64,000 bases of DNA from Deltaproteobacteria bacterium (GTDB lineage Bacteria; Desulfobacterota; Syntrophobacteria; Syntrophobacterales; Syntrophobacteraceae): NCBI GenBank assembly GCA_021780695.1, contig JAJXYD010000019.1:27838-91837 (forward strand), given 5' to 3'. The position numbers were made by a program, and so were the translations under genes. Positions 23,757 through 33,093 of the stretch are shown one piece after another. How positions within the stretch are numbered: the first letter of the stretch is position 1; each line of letters opens with the position of its first letter. Below the pieces are notes generated by a model. It ran no database searches. It saw only the letters and a program-made list of their open reading frames with translations, and was not told where the DNA came from.

Positions 23757-24431
23757 CTAGTAGCTGCCGGGTCCCTGGTCGAGGCACCACTGCATCGGAT
23801 CGAGCAGCGTAAAGCCTTTTTGGCAGAGGTGTTTTTTTACCCGGGCAACGTTATTGGTAAGAAGATAGGGGAAAACCGCCCTTTTACCTTCTTCCCAGAC
23901 CCGGGCGACAAGGATGCTGCCAAAGGAGATGTCCAGTTCGCTTATGGCGTCCACAATCTTTTTCATCTGGCCCTGTTCGTCTTTGACAATTATTCCGATG
24001 AGAACGCCGGGGTCGTGGAGTCCCAAAACATTTACGAAGGCACGCATAAGGTCGCGCACCGAGAGTATGCCCTTTAGCTTTCCTTCCTGATCGACGACCG
24101 GGAAGGCGCCGACTTTGTGTATCTGCATCATGAGGAGCGCGTCTTCGAGCGTCTGTGAAGGGGAGACGGTAACGGGACGTTTGCTCATTATGTCTTTTAC
24201 CTGGATGGAGGCAAGCCTTTGGGCCTCGACATTTTCAGCGTGTCCGAGCACGTCCGAGGGCATGGCGGTTCTTAAATCCCGGTCGGTTACGATTCCAATC
24301 AGTATGCCTTCCGGATTAACGACGGGCAGATGTCTGATGCCTTTTTGAACCATGATCTGCCTCGCTGCGACGATACTCATCTCCGGACCGACTGCAACGA
24401 CATCCTTGACCATCGATTTATCAATGAACAT
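23757..24431 (-). CDS. CBS-pair protein with C-terminal ACT-like domain
   Basis: 224 residues. Two CBS repeats (DVVAVGPEMSIVAARQIM ... GIVTDRDLRTA and RPVTVSPSQTLEDALLMM ... GILSVRDLMRA) form a Bateman module that binds adenosine nucleotides. Residues ~145-224 (GVLIGIIVKDEQGQMKKIVD) look like an ACT-type ligand domain. This layout resembles AcuB. Its ATG overlaps the upstream deacetylase gene by 11 bases, a typical acuC-acuB-like pair, so it probably regulates or accompanies that enzyme. Confidence 0.85.
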   Translation of the reverse strand: MFIDKSMVKDVVAVGPEMSIVAARQIMVQKGIRHLPVVNPEGILIGIVTDRDLRTAMPSDVLGHAENVEAQRLASIQVKDIMSKRPVTVSPSQTLEDALLMMQIHKVGAFPVVDQEGKLKGILSVRDLMRAFVNVLGLHDPGVLIGIIVKDEQGQMKKIVDAISELDISFGSILVARVWEEGKRAVFPYLLTNNVARVKKHLCQKGFTLLDPMQWCLDQGPGSY

Positions 24432-25416
24432 GGGATCTCCTTTCAGACTCAGTTTGGAGCTGTTTTATGCCCAGAAGTATTTCCACATGATTTCTTAGCA
24501 ATTCCGGGAGCACGCTCAGCGCATACCCCCCTTCAAGAATCGAAATAATGCGACCGTTACAGCAGCGGTCGGCCATTTCGCAGATGGTTTCCATCATCCA
24601 GGTAAAGCCTTCAGTGGAAAGATTAATGTCTGACATATCGTCGGCGGTATGGGCGTCAAAACCGGCGGAAACAAGGATTATCTCGGGCTTGAACTGATCG
24701 AAGGCGGGAAGAAGCTCTTTTGCAATCTTCTGCTTATATTCCTCGTCTCCCTGCCCGGGGAGAACGGTGGAGTTCAGAGTCGTTCCGAATCCGGGCCCCG
24801 AGCCCTTTTCGAATTCGCGGCCGGTGCCGGGGTAGGCAAAGGAGGGATGCTCGTGGATCGAATAGTAGAATACATCGGGATCCTGCTCGAAAATATGCTG
24901 GGTTCCATTGCCGTGATGGACGTCGAAATCGATTATGCCGATGCGCGAGACGTTATGGCGGAGTTGAAGATAGCGGGCGGCGATGGCCACGTTATTAAAA
25001 AAGCAGAAACCGTAGGCGTCCATCATCTCGGCATGGTGGCCCGGAGGGCGCACGGCGCAGAAAGCATTATCGATCTTGCCCTCCATGAGCATATCGACAG
25101 CATTTAGGATACCCCCAACGGCCAGCAGGGCCGTATCGTAGGTCTGAGGGCATATCTGGTTGTCGGGATCTCCCAACTCACCCAAATCGAGCATGCAGGC
25201 TTCTTCGAAACGATGAATATACTTGGGGGCATGGACTTTTTCTATCCATGTCATTTTGGCGCGTGTAACCGGAACGGCAACGAGTTTTGAAAGAAGGTCG
25301 GCCTCCTCCATGGCGCGTATGATCACTGTGAGGCGCTCGGGAACCTCTGGGTGGCCATCTCCTGTTTTGTGGAGCAAAAACCTTTCGTCGTAGAGCAATC
25401 CCGTTCTTTTCATCAC
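24421..25416 (-). CDS. acuC: Histone-deacetylase-family hydrolase (AcuC-like)
   Basis: 331 residues with the full class I deacetylase core: RPPGHHAE, FDVHHGNGT (Zn and charge-relay residues), SIHEHPSFAYPGTG, SAGFDAH (Zn Asp) and LEGGYAL. In bacteria AcuC deacetylates and reactivates acetyl-CoA synthetase or removes acetyl groups from polyamines. Its 3' end overlaps the CBS-ACT gene by 11 bases and it lies 23 bp after the transglycosylase. The acetyl-CoA-linked role is inferred from the AcuB-like partner. Confidence 0.9.
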   Translation of the reverse strand: MMKRTGLLYDERFLLHKTGDGHPEVPERLTVIIRAMEEADLLSKLVAVPVTRAKMTWIEKVHAPKYIHRFEEACMLDLGELGDPDNQICPQTYDTALLAVGGILNAVDMLMEGKIDNAFCAVRPPGHHAEMMDAYGFCFFNNVAIAARYLQLRHNVSRIGIIDFDVHHGNGTQHIFEQDPDVFYYSIHEHPSFAYPGTGREFEKGSGPGFGTTLNSTVLPGQGDEEYKQKIAKELLPAFDQFKPEIILVSAGFDAHTADDMSDINLSTEGFTWMMETICEMADRCCNGRIISILEGGYALSVLPELLRNHVEILLGIKQLQTESERRSHVH

Positions 25417-25439
25417 CAGCCCAATCTTTTGCCAGCTAT

Positions 25440-26762
25440 TTATTTAGCCCTGTGCGACTTCGACTTTTTATGGGCGGCCTTCCCTTTGCTCTTGTGCGAA
25501 GTTGGTCGCGCCGGCTTGCTTTTTCGCTTCACTTCGTGCCGGGCCGCCTTGTTCACCTTGGTCTTTTTTGCCTTAACACTCCGAGACTTGGCGGTTTTGG
25601 CCGCTCGGTGGGAAGTTTTTTTCTCCGGCCGTTTTTTTTGTCTGGTCTCACTGCTGGTGGCTAAGGCGAGCCTTAGGGGCTTACCCTTGCGAACGGCGGT
25701 CCGAGACCCCTCCGAGGACCGCGAGGACACATTTTCGGAGCCGGCGCCTGCCTGGGCAAGAAGCATCCCGGCGGCCGCGGGACTGAAATTTTTCTCAAAG
25801 GCGGTGCGTGTACCCTGCGGCAACCTGATTTCATAGGTCCCGGCAGGAATTTCCTGCGAACGGAAAACAGGATTAAGCCGTTTTATCTCACTATAAGTCG
25901 TACCGGCGGCATCCGCTACGCTTCGTATGGCAACAGGAGCGGGAAAAGACACGGTTACCCGGTCCTCCGCCAATGGCCTATATCCGTATTCGGTGGGCAG
26001 ATTGTAGCCGTACCTGGCCGGATTGCTCAATACCGCCTTTATTGCCAGAATGCGAAAGACATAGCGTTCGGTTTCCAGTGGAAGGCACAGATCGTAGTAG
26101 TTGTGCGTACCGTCTACCCGGATAGCGTCAAGCACCCGTTTGTCTCCGGCGTTGTAAGCCGCAAGGGCCAACGCCCAACTGTGGTATTTGTCGTGCAGGT
26201 CTTTTAGGAGCAAAAAGGCGCTGTCGGTGGCATGACTGAAACTGTACCTGTTATCGACGGAGCCGCATTGTTTAAGCCCATAGGCGGCGCCGGTGCTTGA
26301 CATAAACTGCCAGGGGCCGGCCGCACCCTTGGGAGAGCACGCATTTGGGAGAAGATCGCTTTCGGCAATGGCAACGTATTTCAAATCGTCGGGCAAACCG
26401 TAGTAACGGAGCCGATCTTCGATCATGGGGAAGTAGCGCTGCATCCTTTTAAGCCACAGGTAGACCTGGGCGTGATTATAGACGATTATCGTAAATTCCT
26501 TGTCGAAGCGCTCATAGACGGGTTCTTTGTCCAAAGGCACCGGCTCGCCGCAAAGCGTGATGCTTGTAGGAGCAGGAATATAGGGAACCTCCAACTGTCC
26601 GGGAGCCGCAACTGCCTGCGTGGGCCGCGCCTGGCCACCCAGGGAGGTGGGGGACTGCTGTGCAGGCGCAGCCGTGTTTAATGGAGTGCAGCCACAAAGA
26701 AACATCATAAAAAATGTTCCAGCCGCAGCTTTCAGATTTGCCCTTTTACTCCAGCCTCTCAT
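25440..26762 (-). CDS. MltD-like lytic transglycosylase lipoprotein with a strongly basic tail
   Basis: 440 residues. Lipobox FLCGC near residue 25; SLT domain ~95-260 with catalytic Glu in AIAESDL and PWQFMSSTG; a LysM segment (~280-325, VADAAGTTYSEIKRLNP); then about 100 C-terminal residues very rich in Lys, Arg and Ser, reminiscent of histone H1 (AKKTKVNKAARHEVKRKSK). The enzyme cleaves peptidoglycan glycan strands to 1,6-anhydro ends at the outer membrane. The tail is not part of the family; it could bind anionic envelope polymers. It follows ndk by 39 bp. Confidence 0.88.
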   Translation of the reverse strand: MRGWSKRANLKAAAGTFFMMFLCGCTPLNTAAPAQQSPTSLGGQARPTQAVAAPGQLEVPYIPAPTSITLCGEPVPLDKEPVYERFDKEFTIIVYNHAQVYLWLKRMQRYFPMIEDRLRYYGLPDDLKYVAIAESDLLPNACSPKGAAGPWQFMSSTGAAYGLKQCGSVDNRYSFSHATDSAFLLLKDLHDKYHSWALALAAYNAGDKRVLDAIRVDGTHNYYDLCLPLETERYVFRILAIKAVLSNPARYGYNLPTEYGYRPLAEDRVTVSFPAPVAIRSVADAAGTTYSEIKRLNPVFRSQEIPAGTYEIRLPQGTRTAFEKNFSPAAAGMLLAQAGAGSENVSSRSSEGSRTAVRKGKPLRLALATSSETRQKKRPEKKTSHRAAKTAKSRSVKAKKTKVNKAARHEVKRKSKPARPTSHKSKGKAAHKKSKSHRAK

Positions 26763-26801
26763 CTGTTCCCCCCCTCCCGAGCGGGTTTTTACACTGAATT
26801 C

Positions 26802-27218
26802 CTACTGTTGGATTTCCAGGTCGCTAAAGAAAAATTTTATTTCCTGGGCGGCCGTCTGCGGACCGTCCGAACCGTGAACGACATTTTTTTCCACATCCGT
26901 GGCAAAATCTTTTCTGATAGTACCGGGCAGGGCATCCTTGGGATTGGTCGCCCCCATGAGATCGCGGTTTTTCTTTATGACATCTTCAGCCTCAAGAACC
27001 ATGGCAATTATCGGCCCAGAGGTCATAAACCGGGTAACGGATTCGAAAAACGGCCGTTCTTTGTGGACCGCGTAAAACATTTTCGCCTGATCGAGCGTAA
27101 GCCTGAGCATTTTCACGGCACAAATCCTTATGCCGGCCTTTTCCATGCGTCCGATGACCTCTCCGGCCAACCCTTTGGCCACTCCATCGGGCTTAATTAT
27201 AGACAGCGTCCTCTCCAT
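26802..27218 (-). CDS. ndk: Nucleoside diphosphate kinase
   Basis: 138 residues, the normal length. Starts [13 protein letters not shown], contains the substrate-site segment [15 protein letters not shown] and the active-site His in NVVHGSDG. It balances NTP pools by phosphoryl transfer through that His. It appears to lead a minus-strand operon ndk - transglycosylase - acuC - CBS. Confidence 0.97.
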   Translation of the reverse strand: MERTLSIIKPDGVAKGLAGEVIGRMEKAGIRICAVKMLRLTLDQAKMFYAVHKERPFFESVTRFMTSGPIIAMVLEAEDVIKKNRDLMGATNPKDALPGTIRKDFATDVEKNVVHGSDGPQTAAQEIKFFFSDLEIQQ

Positions 27219-27844
27219 TAGACTTCCCTCTTGAAATAGATTTTAGCGATTAAACCTTAAGGGCGAAAATCAGGGACCCGGCACAGCCGATAGTGGCACA
27301 CCACACATCCCTTTTCGCCTATCACAAGAAACAGCGTTTGCACCTTTACCTCACAGTGGGAGGGAATGTCCATCGGAAACCGCTGGAAGACAGACAGATA
27401 AAATTGAGCGGAAAACATCGTCCGCCCCCGGTAAAGCGGGGCAAGACAGCCTTGCATTGGAGTTAAAAAAATGGAGAGGCTCTTTTTTCTTTTCCGAGGA
27501 AACAGCAGCGATCATTTTCGACGCCTCCATTCCGGCCGGCGATTTTTCGAGGGACAAGACACTTAGGGGACTAAGAGTGCCTCAATTTGGCCTCATTTGC
27601 AAGCTCATCGTGTAAAATCGAGGCTAAATCGGCGTAAAAATCCGGATTTTTTTACCGGGAAAGCCATGTACAAAACAGGTGTAAACAGCGCCTGATCCAG
27701 TAGCGATGGTTATCGCGATAGATTCCTGTAAAAAAACGTCCGCAGGAGGCCCGGGGGGAAACGAACTTTCATGGGGGAGGAAGCGAGGCCCAATAGACCC
27801 CGCTTCTTCGTACCGGATTCATCGAGATAGCATTTTTGCGCTTT
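27219..27844. other. 626-bp gap between ndk and galE
   Basis: Only short open frames without ribosome sites or recognisable motifs. The ndk promoter presumably lies at its left end. I see no RNA gene, repeat or mobile-element trace here. Confidence 0.4.
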
Positions 27845-28804
27845 TTAACTCTGCGCGCGCCTGCTAGCAGCCATTTCCCGCACGGCCTGGCCAACGGATT
27901 TAAAATCGTGATCGAACCAGGTGCGCAGATGTCCATTATCCGCGACAAGGCATGGCGGATCTCCCGACCGGATCGGCTTTTCCTGCACATTTACCTTAAC
28001 GCCCAGTTCTTTTTCAACATTGTTAACCAGTTGGCGCACGGAGACGCCCGCACCGGTCCCGACATTTGAAACCAGCCGGTCGCGGACCGAGAGCTCCGAG
28101 ATCGCCTTAATGTGGGCAAGCCCCAGATCCATTACGTGCACATAATCGCGCACCGCGGTTCCATCGGGGGTGGGGTGGTCCGTGCCAAAAAGGGTGAAAC
28201 CGCCTCCAGACATTGCAGCGCCTATAAGGTTTGGCAAAACGTGGGTTTCCGGTTCGTGGCGCTCGAAAATCTCCCCCTCGGGATCGTTGCCTATTACGTT
28301 AAAATAGCGCAGCATTGCGTAGCGCAGACCGAAAACCGGCCCCGTCGCGGCTATCACCTGCTCGCACATGAGCTTCGAGAGGCCATAGGGGTTTGTTGGC
28401 ACCTGCCGATGGTCTTCCCGGATGGTCGGGGTTTGGGCATTTCCGTAGGTAGCGCAGGAGCTTGAAAATACCAGCCGCTTAGTCCCCGCCCGCTTCATTG
28501 CCTTTAAAAGGGAAATCGTACCGTTTACGTTGTTATCGAAGTAGATCTCGGGCAAGCGGGTAGATTCTTCAACGTAGGCTTTTGCCGCAAAATGGATGAC
28601 CGCTTCAATTTTAAAAGCGGTCAAAGCCCGAAAGAGGGCCTCCTCGTCTCGGATGTCTCCGAAAGCAAACGGGCCGAATTTTACCCATTCGGCCCAACCG
28701 TTTGACAGATTATCGAAGACGACCGGAAGGTGTCCGGCCCTTCGCAAAAGCTTCGAGGTATGGGAACCGATGTAGCCCGCACCACCTGTAACCAAAATAT
28801 TCAT
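27845..28804 (-). CDS. galE: UDP-glucose 4-epimerase
   Basis: 319 residues of the extended SDR family. NAD site VTGGAGYIGSHT at the N-terminus, catalytic Ser in FSSSCATYG and YxxxK in YGLSKLMCE, sugar-binding NVIGNDPEG and RDYVHVMDL. It interconverts UDP-glucose and UDP-galactose for polysaccharide or LPS synthesis. Slightly shorter than E. coli GalE. Divergent from the next gene. Confidence 0.93.
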   Translation of the reverse strand: MNILVTGGAGYIGSHTSKLLRRAGHLPVVFDNLSNGWAEWVKFGPFAFGDIRDEEALFRALTAFKIEAVIHFAAKAYVEESTRLPEIYFDNNVNGTISLLKAMKRAGTKRLVFSSSCATYGNAQTPTIREDHRQVPTNPYGLSKLMCEQVIAATGPVFGLRYAMLRYFNVIGNDPEGEIFERHEPETHVLPNLIGAAMSGGGFTLFGTDHPTPDGTAVRDYVHVMDLGLAHIKAISELSVRDRLVSNVGTGAGVSVRQLVNNVEKELGVKVNVQEKPIRSGDPPCLVADNGHLRTWFDHDFKSVGQAVREMAASRRAQS

Positions 28805-28976
28805 AAAGCCTCCTGCCGGCCCTTAAAATCAGAATTTTTATCCTCTATACATCAAAATCACGCTTACCGCCAGTCCCCTTGCAAGGCAAATTCGGCAAAG
28901 TTTTCCGCAAATATTTGAGTTTTAACGGCCGCGGTAATACAATAAAAGAAGAGTATAGGAAAAAGGACGCAAGACG

Positions 28977-29930
28977 TTGGACGAACCGCAAACCGAATAT
29001 GTAAAAGTACACACCCTTTCGGACCGCTTCGAGGCGGATGTGATTATAAACGCCCTGGAGCAGGAAGGAATAGAGGTGATGGTCAGGCCGTTTACGGAGA
29101 CGGCCTATTCCAATATTTTCGTTCATCAAAAAGGCTGGGGATACATCCTGGCGCCCAGGCAAAAGGCGGAACTGGCGCGCGAAATCATTGCGGAGATTGT
29201 AGCGATGGGCAAAGATGGAGCTCTAAGGGATTTCGGGCAATCGGAAAGCGAGGGGGCCGGCCCCGCGCGGCCGGGCAATTACGGGCAAAGACTCAGCCAG
29301 GTTTGCGAACAGCTCGCCGATCTGCCAATCGAACCCGGTTTATGGGAGGCTTTGAGGCAAGCCGATCCGCAGGAAGTTGCATCAAGAGCCGGAGTCGAAT
29401 TCGACCCGGAAACAAAGGGCTATAGCGTTTCGCTTCTAAACGGCTCGGTTTTGTGCAACCCCTGGAGCCAACAGATCGTGCCGCTCGGAGAGGTCTCCAC
29501 TTTTTCGCGGGATTTTCAGCTCAGCCTGGCCGTTCTTCATTATCTGCTGCACGCCAAAGACAAGCCCGCGGCCGATAAATGGGTAAGCGAGAAAGATCTG
29601 CCGGGCGGGAGCCTATTTTTCACCGCCGCCCATGCTCTTCCGATGGACCTGCTGATAGCGGCCTTCGAGGGCCGCCCGGATTTACTCGACGCGGCGGCCC
29701 TTGTCACAGGAGGCCAAAAAACCGATATAGCAGGTCTTAGCTACCGTTTCAGCGTCTTGCCAAGGATTCCCTTTCTTTTGATATTTTGGGAGGGCGACGA
29801 AGAATTCGCCTCTTCCTGCCATTTGCTCTTCGATGAGACGATCACGGCCCACTTTGGCTCTCTAGACCTTGTCTGGGCGCTCGTAAATGTCTTCATCCAG
29901 GCTCTACTGGCCTCGGCAGCCCGCGTTTAA
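28977..29930 (+). CDS. DUF2007-like plus DUF3786-like protein
   Basis: 317 residues from TTG 28977 (AGGA upstream). Residues ~5-80 (VKVHTLSDRFEADVIINALE ... GWGYILAP) resemble the small signal-transducing DUF2007 fold; residues ~110-317 resemble DUF3786, with GGSLFFTAAHALP and FLLIFWEGDEEF segments. DUF3786 proteins are common in anaerobes, often near corrinoid or Fe-S systems, but have no assigned reaction. No Cys cluster or membrane segment. Confidence 0.7.
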   Translation: MDEPQTEYVKVHTLSDRFEADVIINALEQEGIEVMVRPFTETAYSNIFVHQKGWGYILAPRQKAELAREIIAEIVAMGKDGALRDFGQSESEGAGPARPGNYGQRLSQVCEQLADLPIEPGLWEALRQADPQEVASRAGVEFDPETKGYSVSLLNGSVLCNPWSQQIVPLGEVSTFSRDFQLSLAVLHYLLHAKDKPAADKWVSEKDLPGGSLFFTAAHALPMDLLIAAFEGRPDLLDAAALVTGGQKTDIAGLSYRFSVLPRIPFLLIFWEGDEEFASSCHLLFDETITAHFGSLDLVWALVNVFIQALLASAARV

Positions 29931-29965
29931 AAACCTTTCACTCACCCGATCGGAGCAGACAAAAA

Positions 29966-30229
29966 ATGCATGGGAACATGAACATGGACCGCGCCATATT
30001 CGACCTCAACATCAGCGTCGAGGCGACTTCACTCTATATACTGCTGTGCGCTCTAATGGACGCGGGAGAAGACCCAACGCTCCAAAACGCCTCGGTTAAG
30101 TGGACCGGGACAAAAGAGGCCCTGGACACAGCCGCCCGCGAACTGATCGAAAGGGGCATCGTGGCAGGGGCCGTGCCAACGCCAAACGACATGCACCTTC
30201 ATCCCAACAGCCGCGAGCACTGGTGCTGA
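29966..30229 (+). CDS. Small conserved hypothetical protein
   Basis: 87 residues, not recognised. ATG 29966 follows GGAG by 11 bases; ATGs at 29978 and 29984 are also possible. It is helical and acidic, with a histidine-rich end (MHLHPNSREHWC). It starts 35 bp after the DUF3786 gene and is followed by a strong terminator, so the two form a unit. Confidence 0.65.
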   Translation: MHGNMNMDRAIFDLNISVEATSLYILLCALMDAGEDPTLQNASVKWTGTKEALDTAARELIERGIVAGAVPTPNDMHLHPNSREHWC

Positions 30230-30241
30230 GTTTGAAAGCAG

Positions 30242-30273
30242 GAGGGCGGGGGGAAAATCCCCCGCCCTCTTTT
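30242..30273 (+). terminator. Strong intrinsic terminator
   Basis: GAGGGCGGGGG pairs perfectly over 11 bp with CCCCCGCCCTC, loop GAAAAT, followed by TTTT. It ends the DUF3786/hypothetical transcript and abuts the convergent threonine synthase stop. Confidence 0.9.
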
Positions 30274-31774
30274 AGCCAAGCCGTTTTAACTCCAGCACAT
30301 CCGCAATGACCGAAGCACTGTAGCGAACAAACGCATCAAACTCTTGGGCCCCCAGGCTCCCGGCGGCCGGATTGGGCACAGACCCGGGAAGGCTAATGGA
30401 AAACGGTGCGTTTTGCATTGGTTTTTTGGGAGAGACTTCGAATTCGGGCTCAAAAGCGTCGGAGAAGTATTTATCCTGGAAAACCGCAAATTTAAGCGCG
30501 TGCGCGGTCGCATCGAGCACCGCCGTGCGCTTGGCGTCAACGAGGTTTTCAGCCACGGCCTTTCTTATACCCGCCAGGCATTCTCCCCCCTGGGTGCAGG
30601 CGATATGACCGTTTCGATTTGCAAACAGCATCGAGTCCATGATTTCCTGCTCGGATATCTGAACGAACTTCACGGATTGCTCGCCGCCGATCTTACGGTA
30701 CTGTTCGACCAGTCTTATCACCCGGGGCATGGAAACCGGATTACCGATCATGGCCGCCTGGGCAACGCTTGGCCTAACTGTCACCGGATGAAACTTCCGC
30801 CTGCTTTTTTCGGCTTCCCGGTAATAGAGATAAACCGGGTTCGCATGCTCGGATTGAACTCCTAAGACAGCGGGAAGAGCGTCAATGACGCCAAGGTCAT
30901 ACATTTTCAGAAAGCCCGCCATTATGGCCGTAATGTTGCCCGCGTTTCCGATAGGCGCAACAACTGCCAGTCCGCCGACCTGGTAGTCGAAACTCTGGGC
31001 TACTTCATAGCTGTAGGATTCCTGCCCGAGGATGCGCCAGGCGTTTTTGGAATTCATAAGCGCAACGGAGTAATTTTCCGAAAGATATTCGACGACCTTC
31101 ATGCAATCGTCAAACACGCCCGGGATCTCGATAACCCGGGCTCCGCTTCCAAGGGGTTGGCCGAGTTGCTGCGGAGTGACCTTGCCCGAGGGCAAAAGTA
31201 CGGCCGACTTTACTCTACCGCAAAGATAGGAGGCATAAAGAGCCGCAGCCGCGGAGGTATCTCCCGTTGAAGCGCAGATCGCCAAAACATCGCGAACACC
31301 GCGTGTGTTTATGAGATAATTAAGATAGCTGAAAGCGCTGGCCATCCCCCGGTCTTTAAAAGAAGCGCTGGGGTTTTGACCGTCGTTTTTAAAGCAGATA
31401 TCCATCCCGACCCACTCTTTCATGACCGCATTGGCGCCGACAACGGGCGTATGGGCTTCCCCCAGATAGACTATGTCTTCCAGGGGAATTATCGAACCAA
31501 TGAGTTCATGGAAAAGGTATATCCCTTTAAGGGCCCCCAGATTGGACATTTTCCTGTAATCGAAGATCTTTCGCCATGTTTGGCCGGGGATTTCCTTGAG
31601 GCGATCCCACTGCATATCTTCAATAAGGAGGACCGAACCACATTTGGGACAGGTGTAGAGAAGCTCTTCTATGCCGTAGAGCTCCTCGCACCCAAGGCAG
31701 CGGTAAAGATATCTGCCGCTTATCTTCGGGATAACCAACGATTGCATTTCAGGGGGAAACTGGTCTAATTTCAT
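30272..31774 (-). CDS. thrC: Threonine synthase
   Basis: 500 residues. An N-terminal zinc ribbon (CLGCEELYG ... CPKCGS, residues ~26-48) precedes a fold-type II PLP domain with the Schiff-base Lys in PSASFKDRGMA, the phosphate loop PIGNAGNITA and ICASTGDTSAAAA. It converts O-phosphohomoserine to threonine. The zinc ribbon and length fit the longer archaeal/deltaproteobacterial form. Single-gene transcript. Confidence 0.93.
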   Translation of the reverse strand: MKLDQFPPEMQSLVIPKISGRYLYRCLGCEELYGIEELLYTCPKCGSVLLIEDMQWDRLKEIPGQTWRKIFDYRKMSNLGALKGIYLFHELIGSIIPLEDIVYLGEAHTPVVGANAVMKEWVGMDICFKNDGQNPSASFKDRGMASAFSYLNYLINTRGVRDVLAICASTGDTSAAAALYASYLCGRVKSAVLLPSGKVTPQQLGQPLGSGARVIEIPGVFDDCMKVVEYLSENYSVALMNSKNAWRILGQESYSYEVAQSFDYQVGGLAVVAPIGNAGNITAIMAGFLKMYDLGVIDALPAVLGVQSEHANPVYLYYREAEKSRRKFHPVTVRPSVAQAAMIGNPVSMPRVIRLVEQYRKIGGEQSVKFVQISEQEIMDSMLFANRNGHIACTQGGECLAGIRKAVAENLVDAKRTAVLDATAHALKFAVFQDKYFSDAFEPEFEVSPKKPMQNAPFSISLPGSVPNPAAGSLGAQEFDAFVRYSASVIADVLELKRLG

Positions 31775-31956
31775 GCAAACTCCGGATGAATCTCAAATAT
31801 TGCGCTCCAATTCAGGGGCCAAGGGGAAATCGCCCGGACCCGATTTGAGCAAGTATCAAATATTTCACGGCAATAATCAAGGGATACGCAAAGCCGATGC
31901 TCCCTCGCAGCATTTCCCCCCGGGTGTTTGGAACCCCTCGCGTGTTGCAAAAAAGC

Positions 31957-31984
31957 AACACATGCTATTTCCATGTGTTTTTTT
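31957..31984 (+). terminator. AACACATG/CATGTGTT hairpin with T-run
   Basis: An 8-bp perfect stem (31957-31964 with 31972-31979), 7-base loop, followed by a run of Ts. On the minus strand GCTTTTTT also follows, so it may work in both directions. No coding gene precedes it on the plus strand. Confidence 0.6.
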
Positions 31985-32089
31985 CACAACAGTCCCATTT
32001 TTAATTCAAGTATTGCTATTTTATTCCGATAAATGTAAGAGTAGCCTCCATATTGGTTTTAGGGCATGGCGTGGCCGAGGGAAGACCTT

Positions 32090-32105
32090 TGGCACGAAAG
32101 ATGCT
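32090..32105 (+). promoter_or_regulatory. Sigma-54 promoter upstream of lpxC
   Basis: TGGCACG-AAAG-ATGCT: the -24 box is perfect and GG to GC spacing is exactly 10 bases; the -12 box differs from TTGCT by one base. Expected start near 32116, about 20 bases before GTG 32137. Confidence 0.72.
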
Positions 32106-32136
32106 CTAGGACCGAGGCCGGGAGGTTACAGGGGGC

Positions 32137-33042
32137 GTGACACATCACAAACAACACACTATCGGTCAATCGGTATGGTGCAGCGGAGTAGGACTGCATT
32201 CGGGGCTAAAGATTTCGATGGTCCTGAAGCCGGCGCCCGCGGATCACGGAATCCGTTTTCGGCGAACGGATCTCACGGGCAATCCCACGATCAACGCGCA
32301 CTACAACAACGTAATAGATACATTCCAGGCCACAACCATCGGCTCGTCCAACGTGGCCGTCTCCACCGTCGAACATCTTATGGCGGCCCTCTACGGCTGC
32401 GGGATCGATAATGCGCTGGTGGAGCTAAACGGCCCCGAGGCGCCCATTTTCGACGGAAGCGCGGCGCCTTATGTCAAGCTGATCCAAAGGGGTTCTATCG
32501 TTGAGCAAAACCAGGCCAGGCGTTACCTTACCATAAGAGAACCCGTAGTGGTGAGGGAAGGCGATTCGTCCATAATCGCCACACCTTCGGACCAATTCCA
32601 GGTTCACTACGAAATTGAGTTTCCCCATCCTCGGGTGGGCAAACAGGAATATTCCTGGGAACTGACAAACAGCAGTTTCAGCATGGAAATAGCCAAGGCG
32701 CGGACCTTCGGTTTTTTAAAAGACGTTTTGCGACTCCAGGAAATGGGACTGATCCGGGGGGGTTCGCTTTCAAACGCGGTGGTTTTCGACGACAAAGAAG
32801 TTTTAAACGTCCATGGTTTCCGCTATTCGGACGAATGCGTGCGCCATAAGATTCTCGATTTTATAGGAGATCTGGCTCTTACGGGCCTGCCCGTTCTTGG
32901 AAAATTCGAGATACGAAAAGCCGGCCACACACTCCACAGCCGCTTTCTTGCCAAGCTGATGGATGCAAAATGCCATACGGATCAAATGCCGCTCACAATT
33001 CCACCACCCTATATTTCCTCGGAGCTTTTCGCCATCGCCTGA
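32137..33042 (+). CDS. lpxC: UDP-3-O-acyl-N-acetylglucosamine deacetylase
   Basis: 301 residues from GTG 32137 (GGGGG upstream). LpxC motifs: TIGQSVWCSGVGLHSG at the start, STVEHLMAALYG with Zn-ligand His, ELNGPEAPIFDGSAAPY, and HKILDFIGDLALTG with the second Zn site; AGHTLHSRF near the end carries the catalytic His. It commits lipid A synthesis, so the organism makes LPS. Placed alone behind its own promoter, not in a division cluster. Confidence 0.96.
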   Translation: MTHHKQHTIGQSVWCSGVGLHSGLKISMVLKPAPADHGIRFRRTDLTGNPTINAHYNNVIDTFQATTIGSSNVAVSTVEHLMAALYGCGIDNALVELNGPEAPIFDGSAAPYVKLIQRGSIVEQNQARRYLTIREPVVVREGDSSIIATPSDQFQVHYEIEFPHPRVGKQEYSWELTNSSFSMEIAKARTFGFLKDVLRLQEMGLIRGGSLSNAVVFDDKEVLNVHGFRYSDECVRHKILDFIGDLALTGLPVLGKFEIRKAGHTLHSRFLAKLMDAKCHTDQMPLTIPPPYISSELFAIA

Positions 33043-33093
33043 GGACCCGGGCAAGTTCGAGCAGTTTTTTTGATTCAAAATCCCTGTTTACTT

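Larger units (their letters stand above)
31775..32136. other. Divergent region between thrC and lpxC
   Basis: No gene. It holds a hairpin with T-run at 31957-31984 and the sigma-54 promoter of lpxC at 32090-32105. Confidence 0.5.

Noticed and set aside
27257..27557. Two overlapping short minus-strand frames between ndk and galE
   Set aside because: No ribosome site, no motif, unrelated to each other; not supported as genes.
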